DNA of 64,000 nt from Arachis hypogaea (taxonomy: Eukaryota; Streptophyta; Magnoliopsida; Fabales; Fabaceae): assembly GCF_003086295.3 (NCBI RefSeq), contig NC_092044.1, forward strand, positions 1,927,001-1,991,000. The letters run 5' to 3'. The notes beneath the pieces were generated by a model, which saw only the letters and a list, made by a program, of their open reading frames with translations, had not been told where the DNA came from and made no database searches. The position numbers were made by a program, and so were the translations under genes. Below, one piece after another: positions 1-11,659 of the stretch; position 1 is the stretch's first letter; the number at the start of each line of letters is the position of its first letter.

Positions 1-2119
1 TTCCGTTCATCAGCAATCCCAATTCAAAACATAATTATTTCTTTTCTAAATATATCAATCTTAAAATTTATAATGTGTAAAACTAAATCTTTTTAAATAA
101 TTACTTCAAACGAAACTTCTAATTTTATAAAATTTCGTCAGTATCTCCTCTAAAACTCGGACTCTGCCACCCTTTTCGGGTCCCATCTAAACGTTCCTCG
201 AACTCTTTCTCAACCATTTCCAAATCTCAATCATTTTCTAAAATTCAACCAGTTCTAATATCAAATTATTTTCAAATCCAACCATTTCCAATAATAAATC
301 TTTTTCAAAATTAAACTAGCTCAAATATTAAATCATTTAATAAATCAAACTAATTTAAAATTAAACCGCTTCCAAAATTAATTCATTTTCATATCTCAAA
401 TCATTTTCAAAGCCGATTCATTTACATTATCAAATTAACTTTAAAACGAAAAAAAACCTACTTTTCATAATAATCAACTAAATAACTTTTTAAACTAATT
501 TCTTTTCAACAATCATACACCACTCAAGTAATCAAGCAATCAGTCCAGGAAACAATCACATTCATAAGACAATCATAATCAAAGACATATGTTTCTTACA
601 TTAATATCTATTTATAACAATTCTATAAGATAAAATAAATTTTAAGAAAATCCGTACCTTAGTATTGAAACTCATAGAAATCGAAACTGCAGCAACCGAA
701 ACTGCACCTGTAGCAACAACATTAACTCCCCGTTATAATGACGATGACCACAACACCAAGAAAAGCGGTGGATTCAAATCGATCGGAGCGCAACAAGAAT
801 GGTACTGAAAATTCCAAGTTAAAGCAAAAGCTCATAATCAGAACAATAGAACAAAATAGAAGCAAGACAAATTCAAGAAAGGAAAAGCCAAAAACCAAAT
901 TGGTACCAAGGTAGTGTTACCAGCGGATATGAGCAGTTCCAGAAGTGTTTCTCCGGCGACGGCGAGCTCTGGCGAAGGCTGAACAGATGTTAGAAATGAG
1001 CAGGGACATTGGCGAGTTGCAGCAGGACCAGAATCAAAACAGCTGGGAAAAAGCTTGCGAAGGTGGCGGTGACTTCGGTTGCTACCAACGACGGCGGTGG
1101 AACCTCTGGCAGCGATGAGAACGGCCGTCTCCTTCCTCTCGTGCTCATTCTCTCTCTCGGATGCATTTCTCTCTTCCCTACGCGAACTCGTCTCTCTCCG
1201 CGGCTCTGCTTCGACGGCGGCTTCAAGGTGGACTAGCAGCGGCGCGACGACTGCGACGCGGTGAGCTTCCTTCCTCTCCTCTGCCGCGTGACTTCTCCCC
1301 TCTTGCTCGGCAACAAAGACAACGGTGGCAAGCTCGGGGATGGCAGCGGCTTAACAGAACAGCGACGACGGCCGGGCAGGGTGCGGCGACGGCGGCGGCA
1401 CGGCCCACCAGCTTTGGCGCGTCTTCTTCTTCCACCGGCGCTCCCTTCTTCCTCTTCTGCCTCTCTGCTTCTCTTTCTCTCTTCTCCTCTGTTGGTTACC
1501 TTTCTTTCTTTATTTTTTTTCTTTTCTGAATTATGCTGAATGTTGGATTTGTGTGTGTATAGAGGGAAGAGGCGAAGGGGAATGGCGGTAGGGTTGGGGA
1601 AAAAGGTGAGTGGCGGTGATGTGAGTGTAGGTAGGAGTTAGGGTAAAATTAGGATTAGAGTTAAATTTGGGGATATTTGAGTTAATTAGGGTTTGATAAT
1701 TTTAATAAAATTGAAGTATAGAGTATCAATTTAAAATTTTATTTAATTTTTTAAAATTATATTAAAAAAATATTACTTAATTATTTATTGATTGCTAATA
1801 AGTTTTTGATCAAGTATTCTAATTTAAAATTAGAGATAATATAATTTATTTTTTTTATATAAAATTAAAGTATTAAATTTCAAAATTTCAATTATTTAAA
1901 TTAAATCATACAAAATTCTTATTCTTTTACAATGGCTAAGTTGTATAATTTAAATATAGAAAATTATTCAATAATTATAAGATTAAATAAAGCTTCTTAT
2001 TTAATTATCAAAATTTGATTTAATTATTTTTAATAAAATTTCTAAAAATAAGATCTTTAATAAATAAATAATTTAAATTTAACTCATAATAATATTTTCA
2101 AAAAATTTTGAGTCTTACA
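1..2119 (-). repeat. LTR of a Ty3-gypsy-type retrotransposon, cut by window edge
   Basis: Read on the minus strand, the block starts with TGTAAGACTC at position 2119 and has the character of a long plant LTR: an AT-rich outer part (1.65-2.1 kb), a GC-rich inner part (0.9-1.5 kb), then a pyrimidine-rich AT stretch to the window edge. The GC-rich part holds several overlapping open frames on both strands with Arg/Ser/Ala-rich low-complexity products, which are not credible genes. The other end lies outside the window, so neither the target duplication nor an internal region can be checked. The LTR assignment rests on composition and the TG...CA edge. Confidence 0.5.
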
Positions 2120-2156
2120 CTATAAGCTATTAGTAACTCTCAAACACCTTGGTTTT

Positions 2157-3145
2157 CATTCAACAAAGTCTGACATCTCTGTCTTCACCAAATTCAAAAA
2201 TGGTTCATCATTATTGTCCTGATATATGTAGATGATATAATCATCACTGGAGAGACTCAAATGAAGCAGTCTCTCAAATCATCTAAATGACAAATTTGCG
2301 TTAAAAGACATGGATGAGCTTCACTATTTTCTTCGGATTCAAGTCACCAAGACTGTTAATAGAGGCATATTACTCTCACAAGAGAAATATGCTAGAGATC
2401 TGCTCAAGAAAGTTGAAATGGAACATTGTAAGCCCTGTCATACACCTTTACCTTCCTCGGTTTGATTTTCTGCTTTTGGAAGCTCCCCATTCAAGAATCC
2501 TAATCTCTACAGATTAGTTATGAAAAGTCTATAATACCTTATAGTCACTTGTCCAGAATTAGCATACTCAGTTAACAAAATTTCACAGTTTATGCAAAAT
2601 TTCTTAGAAGAACACTGAAAATTAGTAAGAATAATTCTGAGGTATGTGCAGAAAACACTCAACTTTAGTTTACACTTACACAAAATAAAGGTGCAAACTA
2701 TCAAAGCTTATAGTGATTCTGACTAGATAGGGGACCCAGATGATAGGAAGTCTATTGGAGGTTTTTGTGTATTTTTTGGGAGCAATCTGATTTTGTGGAG
2801 CTCAAAGTAGAGTGTTGTTGTCAGGTCTATTATTGAAGTAGAGTACAAAGCGATGGCTGACTTAGTTGCCAAACTAATTTGGATTAAGAACCTTATGGTT
2901 GAACTAAGAGCAGAACTCTCAACAGCTCCATCAGTCTACCGTGACAACCTAAGTGTTGTGTTGCTTGCTGTTAATCCAATCTTGCATTCTAAGTCAACAT
3001 ATTTTAAAACTGATCTCTATTTTGCAAGAGACTATGTTACAAAAAGAGTTATTCAAGTAAGTCATGTTTCTAGGATTGTGCAACTAGATGATGTGCTAAC
3101 GAAATCACTGCCCAGTGGTACTTTTCTTGAGTTCAGTACATAACC
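2157..3145 (+). mobile_element. Ty1-copia reverse transcriptase / RNase H remnant
   Basis: Broken frames spell the 3' part of a copia pol gene in the right order. First comes the reverse transcriptase box YVDDIIITG (about 2230), then a segment containing ALKDMDELHYFLRIQV, then the RNase H part with SIGGFCVFFGSNLILWSSK and EVEYKAMADLVAKLIWIKNL (about 2840-2900), ending with a DDVLTKSLPSGTF box near 3090-3130. That box is the usual C-terminus of copia polyproteins. Stops and frameshifts lie between the blocks, so it is dead. No gag, integrase or 5' LTR is present. Confidence 0.85.
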
Positions 3146-3221
3146 AATGGTTGAAGGCTTAGAGACATCCACTAATGAAAGCAGGCTCGATAGAGAGGGT
3201 CATAAAGAGGTCACAATAGCA

Positions 3222-3616
3222 GTTGTGGTGAAGAATTAATGCACTTTCTTAAGACTCAGAACGTGAAAGTAAAAACAGAACAACCAAATAGCAGGGGTCA
3301 TGAGAGATACACTAGCTGATGCTGAATTAGTGTAAACAGAATTAGTTAGCTTGTGATCAATCAATCTGTTAGTTACTTAGTTGTAATTAAGCACATGTCA
3401 ATTAGTTAGTTTAGCTTGTGACAACTATAACTCCTCTGCTAAAAGTAGCTAGAGCTAAACTATTATTGTTGATTTTGCAACTCACTTTACCAATACAATT
3501 CAGATTTAACCAGAACCTTTTTTCTCTTCTCTGCTCGTACTCTTTCTTCTTTTTTGAACTCTTTCACTTTCTACTCCATCTCTTGCTTGAACCTGATATC
3601 TTTCATGAATATCATT
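3222..3616 (+). repeat. Probable 3' LTR of the copia remnant
   Basis: Directly downstream of the copia RNase H end lies a sequence with typical short copia LTR features: repeated GTTAGTT motifs, then a pyrimidine-rich transcribed-leader-like stretch with TTCTCTTCTCTGC. It could run from a TG at about 3222 to a CA at about 3614. No second copy is in the window, so both edges are guesses. Confidence 0.35.
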
Positions 3617-3770
3617 AAGATCAAACCTAATAGTATGAAAGGTAGATTTTTAAATGATTGTTTAACGACATATATATAAAAAAGAGACATTTTGATTTTA
3701 TTGTCAAGAAAATATTATTTGATCTTTTCAAAATATGAAATATAAAAAAATAGAATTCTAAATTATATGT

Positions 3771-6700
3771 TGTAAACCTCAGGTAATTAGTAAATAATTA
3801 ACTAATAAATTAATTATTAATCAAAGAAATTAGAAAATTGAATTTTATAGTTTAATAAAGTAAAAATAATTAAAATATAAATTTTTACACTAGTTTTAAA
3901 GATTTTGGTGCAAAGTTAGGCCGAACAGACCGAACCAATTGGACTGAACCCAAACCGGCCATGGCCCAACATATAAACCCCACTAATTCAGCTTTCTTCT
4001 TCCTTATACCACCGAGACACACTGAAAGCTTGAGGGGAGGACGAAACAAAACTCCAAACACTAACCTCACCTTCAATCTCATGTAACTTTCAATTCGGAG
4101 CTCCAATCGCCGCACCATTTATGGTAACGCGATCACCGCATCGAGCTCTACAAATCTCACCAAACAATTTGTTAAGTACCTCACTATTTTTTGCTCCGTC
4201 TTTCTTCTTGTAATTTTGAAATTAGGAGTTTAATTTTGAGGGATTATGTGATTTTGGTGCTTTAGGGTCGAATTAACCTTGAAGACTCGCTGAGTCTTGT
4301 CTCAAACGATTGTTGGTATGGTGAGAAACTACTAACTCTTATTAATTAATGATGATTATGAACCTTAGTTTGATTTTGTGGTATTTATGTGGAATTAGAG
4401 TGAGATATATATTTTGAAGGCAAATTTTGTGATATCAGTGACTAGAAAGCGAACCGTAGAAGTTGGATTTTTGTTCAGTGAGGCTTCGGGGTTTTGCACA
4501 CTTGAAGAACAGAGGTATTTTTGGTGCTTCGAAATTAGGGAGGAATCGGCCAAGGTATAATTTTAGTTCTCGTAGTTAATATTTAATATCACGTGAAAAC
4601 TTAAGTTAAAAGACCTTACGATAGGAATGAACTGAAAGAATTATTGATGGATTGTGTATATAGTATATGATATGTGGTTTGGTTGTTGTAAATGATTTGC
4701 TAGGAGTTTGTTGGTTTTGGAAAAATATTTAATATTGGTATTGGTTTGATTTTGAAATAATTTAATACTGAAAATGATTTGAATGATCGAGAGGTGTTTG
4801 ATTTGGTGGTTAGGACTAGAAATTTGAGTTTTAGAGGAGATACTGCCGAAATTTTTATAAAAGTTAGAGTTTTGATTTGAAGTGTTATTTTAAAAAGAAA
4901 AAAGAAATTATTATGTGGCTTGTATATTTGAGACTTTGTTGACCCTCTGTCACAAGATGTGACGGGACTCTTTAACTTCCGGGGTTCTTCCATGGGCATG
5001 CATATATATATGGATTTTGAATATTATATTATTGAGTTTGGAGTTTGACTCCATAGAATATTATATTTGAGCTTGGAGTTTGACTCCATGTAGGGGTGGC
5101 AAACGGGCCTAAAACCGCCGGGCCGGCCCGCATAACCCGCCAAAAAAGGTGGGTTGGGCTTGAAAATTGGGACCGCCAAATAGTAAAAGCACGCCTAACC
5201 CGCACCGCTTAAACCGCGGGTTTTGGCGGGCTTTGGTGGGGCGGGGCGGGCTTCCCCGCCGGGCTTAGTATTTTTTTTGCAAGGGGTACTTTTACAATTT
5301 TTTTGTCAAAAACCCAACTTCCCCCAACCCAACTTACAAGAGAATGAAGATGAAAATTGAGTGTTTTAGATTATGTTTATTTTGTTTTAGAGACAATATT
5401 TATAATTATGTTTTGGATTATGTTTATTTTACTTCGGGAACAATATTTATAATTATGTTTTGGATGAAAACTTGGTTTATAATTATGTTTATTAGATATT
5501 TATAATTACAAAAACTTTAATGTTTGTGAATATAAAAATTATAATTTGTTTATATTTTTAGAAATGATAATATTTAAAAGTAAAAAATAGAAGAGATTTT
5601 TTTATGCCTTTATATATATTATTTAATAGTTAAAAGTAAAAAAAAAGATTTGGCGGGCTTAGCCCACCAGCCCGCCGTTAGGTGGGGCGGACTGGAATTA
5701 TGGGACTGCCTCATTAGGCGGGGCGGGGCGGGGCGGGCTTCCCCGCTTGCCACCCCTAACTCCATGGATATTATTTTTGAGCTTGAGGATGTGCGCACAG
5801 AGGGATTGTCCAATGTTAACTACCAGGACATGTCGGGTTTGTTATATAACCGACAGATGAGACTCATCAACTATTAGACAGACATACATCATATGCATAC
5901 GTATGTTTTGTTTGATTGTGCATTAATTGGGCTTGCTTATGTAATTATTATGCTTACCTGCTATATTTGCAACATGCTATATCTGTATCCTACTTGTGTT
6001 TGATTTGTCGGTATGACTTGCCTGTGCATCGGTGTTCCGGAGGGCTGGAGGAAGCAGAAAGTGAAAGGTTAAGTTAGAAATTGATTTAGGACTTGAGGAT
6101 CTTGGATAGTTACCTACTTTCTGGTTTAATTTATTTTTCTTAAGTTTAATTTTGAGTGTCGGAGTTCTAGAAATGTCTCTGATTTTTTGGGGACCTTTTT
6201 TATTAACTATACGGGCACCTTTACTATGCTGAGAACTCCCGGTTCTCATTTCATATATATTTCTGTTGTTTTTTAGATGCAGGTCGAGAGGCACCTCGCT
6301 GAGCGTCTGGAGTTTCTTGTGCAAGCGAAGCTTTTTTTTGGATGTTGTATTTTGTATTTATGCTATATATATATATATAGCTTCTCCTCTATATATATTT
6401 TATGTTTGTCCTTCCTAGAGGTTGACTTGGAGAAACAGGTGTTTATTCTATAGTTTGAGTTATATTTTGGGTTGTATAAATATATATAATTATATACTCT
6501 GGCCGGCTTTAGTTTCACAGGTCGAGTTTGGAACTTGATATCTGTATTTTGGAACTCTGATCTGTATATTATGTTTTGAGCTTTCTTTTGGACTTATCTA
6601 TCCGTTTTACGATTATCCATATAAGTGTGACACTATTTTCTATTTTTTCTTTTGCTTAACTTCTTCTTTAAGGCTCTTAGTTACAAAATTCTTTTAACTA

Positions 6701-6793
6701 TATTTATATATGTCTTTTCTTTTAAAGGTCGTAATACCTTGTCATCTCTACTGTACGACTTAAGCGTAAAGCTCTGTGTGGTATAGTGTTACA
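3771..6793 (+). repeat. Solo LTR with 5-bp target duplication
   Basis: The block begins TGTAAACCTC and ends GTGTTACA, and is flanked on both sides by TATGT (3766-3770 and 6794-6798), a perfect 5-bp target-site duplication. No internal retrotransposon region lies between the ends, so it is a solo LTR. It has the same organisation as the LTR at 42232-45296 on the other strand: an AT-rich start, a GGCC-rich segment with a CCCAACATATAAA box, and a late segment with GATGCAGGTCG and a TGTTACA end. About 670 bp of its length is the hAT MITE inserted later. Open frames inside it are not genes. Confidence 0.85.
5091..5758. mobile_element. hAT-type MITE inside the solo LTR
   Basis: The element begins TAGGGGTGGCAA and ends TTGCCACCCCTA (terminal inverted repeats) and is flanked by ACTCCATG on both sides (5083-5090 and 5759-5766), an 8-bp duplication as made by hAT transposases. 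The ends are very rich in CCCGCC/GGCGGG, the middle is AT-rich, and no transposase is encoded. The flanking LTR has a local repeat of TTTGACTCCAT, and removing the element restores that pattern. Confidence 0.9.
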
Positions 6794-7132
6794 TATGTTA
6801 TTATTTAAATTACTCTTTTAGTGTTTTAATTTGTAATTAAATATTTTAAAGATTAATCATATTTTACAATAACAAAATATAATTATAAAAATAATTATGT
6901 TACATATATATAAAAAATAATCACTTATACTGAATAAACTTTGAAATACAAAATATATATTAAAAATAAGTTATATAATATATATTTATACATACATATA
7001 TATATATATATAGAAATTCATAGTAGATAATTTTACAATAAATTTTTTTATGTAAAGATAATATTTTTATTATAAAAATTATTATGTTATATATATATTT
7101 TGCCCCGTTATCAAAATTTTCTGGATCCGTTA

Positions 7133-7260
7133 CTGAGTAAGAGTATGCAATCCGACATGGCGCTGATCCTGTTCATGGCGATTAGGGTTTTTCTGTTTCT
7201 GCGCTCTCTTCTAACTTCCCACTTCACAGCTCTCGCTTTTTCCCTCCTCTTCATGCATTA
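7133..7260 (-). pseudogene. F-box gene 5'-end relic
   Basis: On the minus strand this short piece reads MNRISAMSDCIL, the start of the F-box proteins found intact at 18165 and 27457 (MDRISDLPDCIL). The similarity continues into their 5' leader (CCCTAATCGCCATG context). It breaks off after about 12 codons. To its right lies AT-rich DNA with the same TTAATTATTT/AAATAAATA texture that flanks the 5' side of the two intact genes. I infer a third, almost fully lost copy of the F-box unit. Confidence 0.7.
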
Positions 7261-7269
7261 TTGATTATT

Positions 7270-7430
7270 AAAAATGTTATTTGTATACCAAAATTAGTAT
7301 TAAAATCAGTCATTAATATATTTGTGTATAAAATATATGTGTGATTTAATTTTTTTAATGTGTATTTCTATTTTAATATCTATTTTATACTTGTGGTTGG
7401 TTTTGGTGTATATATAACATAGTCAATTTA
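7270..7430. repeat. Short inverted-repeat MITE-like element 1
   Basis: Inverted ends of the form ATGTTATTTGTATACCAAAA and TTTTGGTGTATATATAACAT bracket about 150 bp of AT-rich sequence. It sits next to a second element of the same look. The exact target duplication is not resolved. Confidence 0.5.
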
Positions 7431-7445
7431 TTAAATATTATTTAA

Positions 7446-7612
7446 CGACTATGTTACGTGTACACCAAAATAAGTCACTAAAATTAGTTATTAATATAAA
7501 ATATATGTTGAAATATAAATATACGTTAAAAATATATTAAACCACACATATATTTATACATAAATATATAGGCTGATTTTAATGACTGATTTTGATGTAG
7601 GAATAATATTTT
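7446..7612. repeat. Short inverted-repeat MITE-like element 2
   Basis: It starts CTATGTTACGTGTACACCAA and ends with an imperfect inverted copy (CTGATTTTGATGTAGGAATA). The interior shares AGTCA/TTAGTTATTAATA words with element 1, suggesting one family inserted side by side. Confidence 0.45.
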
Positions 7613-8756
7613 TTATTATTTAAATCAAATTTCTTCAATTAATAGTTGACGTGGTATATTTAAAAATAATTTTTATTTAATTTAATTAAAATAAATATTA
7701 AATTATTTATTTTTTATTTGAATACATTAAATATAACTAATCAATTTTATTAATTATTTAATTTAACTAAAATAAATAAACTAATTTTATTTCAATTTAT
7801 ATTAATTTTTTGTATTATATATTTTGATTAATATTTTTTAAAGATATCATAATTAATTATTTATTGAATTTAATTGAAATAAATATTAGATTATTTAATA
7901 TTTTGATTGAATACGTTAACTATATTTATATTTCGTCTCATGTATTTTAATTAATAATTTTTTAAGGTATTATAATTTTTATTTGACATATTTATAAGAT
8001 ATTTTTTTGTTATTTAACTTACTTTAATATTTTATTGAGTCAAAAAATTATAATTAATTTATCATATTAATTATTTAATTTAATTATTTTATTATATGTT
8101 ATTTTATTCAATTTATTGTCATTTGTTTACTAAAATTTTTCTTTGTTTCTTTCCTTAATCTTAAATATTTTTATTTTAAATTTTTGAATTATATTCATTG
8201 TTTATATTTTTTTATTTTAATATCAAATATAATATTTTTATTAATAGTTTTTTATAATTTATTGTCTAATAGTTATATGTCTACCATCAATTATATGGTA
8301 GTGAATATTTCATCAATTTATTAAAAAAAATAATTCATTCCTTTTTTATCTTACATATTTATGTATTTCATCACTTATTTGCTGTAAAAAATTATATATA
8401 CTAAAAAGGAATTTTATTTTTACCAATTACATTTCTATGATGCATTATTTCTACTCTTTGAATTTTTTATAACTTATAAAATATTGTTGTTCGTTATTGT
8501 AGTTTATCTCCTCTAGTTTTTTATTTTGTTTCTATTTATTTGAGTTTTTATAAATTTTTATTATAAATTTTATTATTTTTATCTCATATAAGTTAATGTA
8601 TCATAATTCTTCACATATTGAGTTATCTCAATGTTTAAATTATATTCTTTATGTGCTTAATATTATTTCTAATTTGAGAGATTGAGTGATGAAATAAAAC
8701 TGATGAAGACTTTGGTGCGTCTTCTTCTTCGTCTTTTTGTAGGAATCATGAGTAAT
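7613..8756. other. AT-rich intergenic DNA, no gene seen
   Basis: About 1.1 kb of over 80% A+T with runs of TTAATTATTT and AAATAAATA. The same word pattern occurs right of the F-box genes (18.8-19.5 and 28.1-29.0 kb) and at 23.8-25.0 kb, so it is probably an old copy of that flank. No credible coding frame is present. Confidence 0.6.
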
Positions 8757-8765
8757 TATATTTAA

Positions 8766-9098
8766 GGAAAAATAGACAAAAGTACACCCAGATTTTCACA
8801 CGGTGGACAGATATACTCCTCAATTTTTAATGAGTCATTTGCACACACGAATATAAATTTTATTGTCAATTCTACCTTTTCGTGACCTGGATAATTTTTT
8901 TGGCGGTGGTAGAAGTCAGGTAGCACGGTATTGTGTGATGTGGCCAATTTAGAGTGACACAGTGGAAAATAAAATTATTACATTATTAAATTTATTGAAA
9001 TAAATATAAGAAAAGGGCACAATAGAACAACTATTCATCCTCTTCCTTCTCCAATTCCTTCGAATCCTAAGAACCCTAACACAGGGTGAAAATTTTTT
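8766..9098. repeat. Left terminal inverted repeat of the 6.65-kb MULE
   Basis: Pairs with 15095-15416 in inverted orientation. The match runs from the outer GGAAAAATAG through a central ACCGTGCCAC/GTAGCACGGTA segment to an inner CCTAACACAG/CTGTGTTAGG block. Open frames here are repeat shadows. Confidence 0.85.
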
Positions 9099-9140
9099 TT
9101 CTTTCAATTCTCTTCATTTCTCTTTGTACATCTTCTTCAA

Positions 9141-9470
9141 ATTGGGGATTAGATTAGGGGTTATATCACAGTAGATAAAGATTATTTAGTAAAGGGCCTA
9201 CGCAAAGACACAACAGAAACATAAAAGATAAATAAAGGTTTTTTCTATTAGACCTCTAAGATACCTGTTCTTAGCAACGTAGGTCACTGAAAAAGATTTT
9301 CTACTAGACCTTTAAAGAACTTGTCCTTGACAACCTAGATCAGAGGGATGAAAATTGAATCACTCAATTTTCTCCATACAACAAGTGATGCAAATCACTC
9401 GCCTCACTTAATCACACTAAAAAAATATGCATAAAGCACTAAGAAAATTTTATTCATCAAAAGTTTCTTA
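9141..9470 (-). repeat. Inverted gypsy LTR fragment
   Basis: This piece is the reverse complement of the end of the LTRs at 10708-11659 and 13698-14545. It carries the paired words CTAAGATACCTGTTCTTAGC and AAAGAACTTGTCCTT in opposite orientation. It abuts a short plus-strand LTR tail, so the first LTR of the chain is a head-to-head chimera. Confidence 0.75.
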
Positions 9471-10707
9471 GAGGTCTAGTAGGAAACCTTTTTATCTATC
9501 CTTTTATTTCTTATCATCTGGTATTAGTTACAGGTCGTAGGTAAATTCTTATTTATCTACACGTTCTATGGATCTTGTTTAATCTCTTTGTTTTTTTTCT
9601 CCTTAATTTCTGTAAATTCACGTTAGAGTATAAAAAATGAAAAAAAATCTTATTTATTTTGGTTTTGCAATTATTCTATCTTTAAGCCAATGTCTGCAAA
9701 AAAATTAAATTATGAAAAAAATTATGAGGAACCAATTTGTGCCATTATCATACCACAATGAATTTTTTGGAAGATTTTATAAGTTGCAACAAGGTTCACA
9801 ATCAGTGATGAAGTACCACAAGGAGTTTTTATATTTGATGGACAAGGCTAATATTAAAAGGAGTCCTGAGGTTCTTATGGAACGTTTTTGTTTAGATTAC
9901 GGGAAGAACTTGCAGATAAAGTCCAATGTTACCGTTACGTAACCATGGAGGATTTGGTCAAATTGGCCATTGACGGAGAGCAGGTGCAATAAATGATAAA
10001 TCGCCATAAGAAGAAGATTTCTTCTACGCCTATCTTTCATTCTTCTTCAAAGCCAGAGATGGAAGAATTTGTTGAGTATGTTGTAGATGGTGATGTGTCC
10101 TTAGAAGACTCAAAACTGAAGAATTTATCAATTGGGTTCTTGAGATGTAAGGAATTTAAAAATTCAGAGAGAGAAAAAATAGAGAAAGAAAGTGAGTGTT
10201 TGAGTAAAAAAGATTAATGTTTAATTGAAAGTGAGAGTTTTGAGAGAAAATATGAGAATAGTGAGAGAGAGATGAGTCAATGAGTGACAAAGAAATTGAG
10301 AGCAATAAACAAATTTGTGAGAGAGATCTAGAAAGTTCTAGCTTAGACAAGAGTGCATTGGTATCATTGAATTCCATAGACTCCTTAGTTTCTCATACAT
10401 CTAACCAAAAAATTTCTAGTGTTTTTATATCAACTTTCCCAAGTTTTGTAGATTCACTGATCAATTATGGGGGCATTAATATGGATGAAAAGAAAGGAAG
10501 ACAAATTACACACTTTGAACAAGATGGTAAAAATGTAGTTGAAAAGATTAAACTTGCACACATGAAGGACATAGCCACAATTCAGTGAGTAGAGAAGAGT
10601 CATCAAACCATGTAATTTAAACCCAGAGATTGGGTTTGAATTCTTTGGAGGGACAAAGAGCATCTCACTCAAGATTCGAGGACGAATCTTTTTGAAGATG
10701 GAGAGAA
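9471..10707 (+). mobile_element. Ty3-gypsy 5' part: LTR tail, primer site, gag remnant
   Basis: About 45 bp of LTR end (through TTTCTTATCA) is followed by a tRNA-primer-like site (TGGTATTAG, near 9519) and then by a gag remnant. The gag piece around 9712-9942 reads FGRFYKLQQGSQSVMKYHKEF, which resembles the retrotransposon gag domain (a YxxxFxxLxQG...V..Y..EF pattern). A Glu/Ser/Lys-rich stretch broken by stops follows. The region ends in ATTCGAGGACGAATCT and a purine tract just before the next LTR at 10708. Protease, RT and integrase are absent. Confidence 0.75.
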
Positions 10708-11659
10708 TGATACATGATCAGGAGGGCATTTTTGTCATCTTAGAACTAAAGGACGGAATGATAATCTTGTCATATTCAAGGATCTGAATTCTAGAAGAAT
10801 TGTGCCATACCAGTCTTGGACATCAAGAAGACCAAGAGTCCGTTTCAAAAGCAGTGGTGCTGAAAGGGCAACAATTCAGATGGCCCATTGGGCTAAGGCA
10901 AGACAACAAGAAGCCCAATAAAGCTTTTCAAATTCAATGGGAGGCATAATTTTTTATTAATTTTCGAATTTTAGTCATTTATTTTTAATTTATTTTGCTG
11001 TTAAAGTTTGTTGGAAGATTTGATTTACTTTTGATTTGCTTAGTAGTATTTTTAGGGATTTTAAATTTAAATCAAATTTGATTTAAATTAGTTATCATAC
11101 CTTTAGGATTTTAAATTTTAAATCAAATCTGATCTAATTCAATAAGATCAAATCTGATTTAAATTAGTTATCTTATCTTTAGGAGATTTAAATTAAATTA
11201 TCTTATTTTATCTTATCTTTTATCTAGTTTGTTACGGGCCTAATTAAACACTTTTGGTGAGACCATGTACATAACTTTGATGAATAAAATTTCCTTAATG
11301 CTTTATGCACATTTTTTTAGTGTGATTAAGTGAGGTGAGTGATTTGCTTCGCTTGTTGCATGAGAAGATTGAGTGATTCAATTTTCATCCATCTGATCTA
11401 GGTTGTCAAAGACATGTTCTTTGAAGGTCTAGTAGAAAAAATCCTTCCGGTGACCTTAGTTGCTAAGAACAAGTTTCTTAGAGGTCTAGTAGGCAAACCC
11501 TTCTAGTGACCTAGGTTGCTAAGAACAAGTTTCTTATAAGTCTAGTAGGAAAACTTTTATCTATCTTTTATGTTTCCGCTGTGTCTTTAGGTATGCTCTT
11601 TACTGAATAATCCTTATCTATTGTGACAAAAACTCTAACTCCCAATCTATTTCTTATCA
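10708..11659 (+). repeat. Gypsy LTR (middle copy)
   Basis: It begins TGATACATGATCAG directly after a purine tract and ends at TTTCTTATCA, followed by a TCTGGTATCAG primer-like site. It is homologous to 13698-14545 (shared GGTCTAGTAG and GTTGCTAAGAACA words). It serves as the 3' LTR of the gag segment and the 5' LTR of the pol segment. Confidence 0.8.

Noticed and set aside
990..1540. Several overlapping GC-rich open frames on both strands
   Set aside because: They lie inside an LTR, have Arg/Ala/Ser low-complexity products and no recognisable domain; composition alone keeps them open.
3885..4118. 77-codon minus-strand open frame
   Set aside because: It lies inside the solo LTR and its partner LTR has no conserved frame there.
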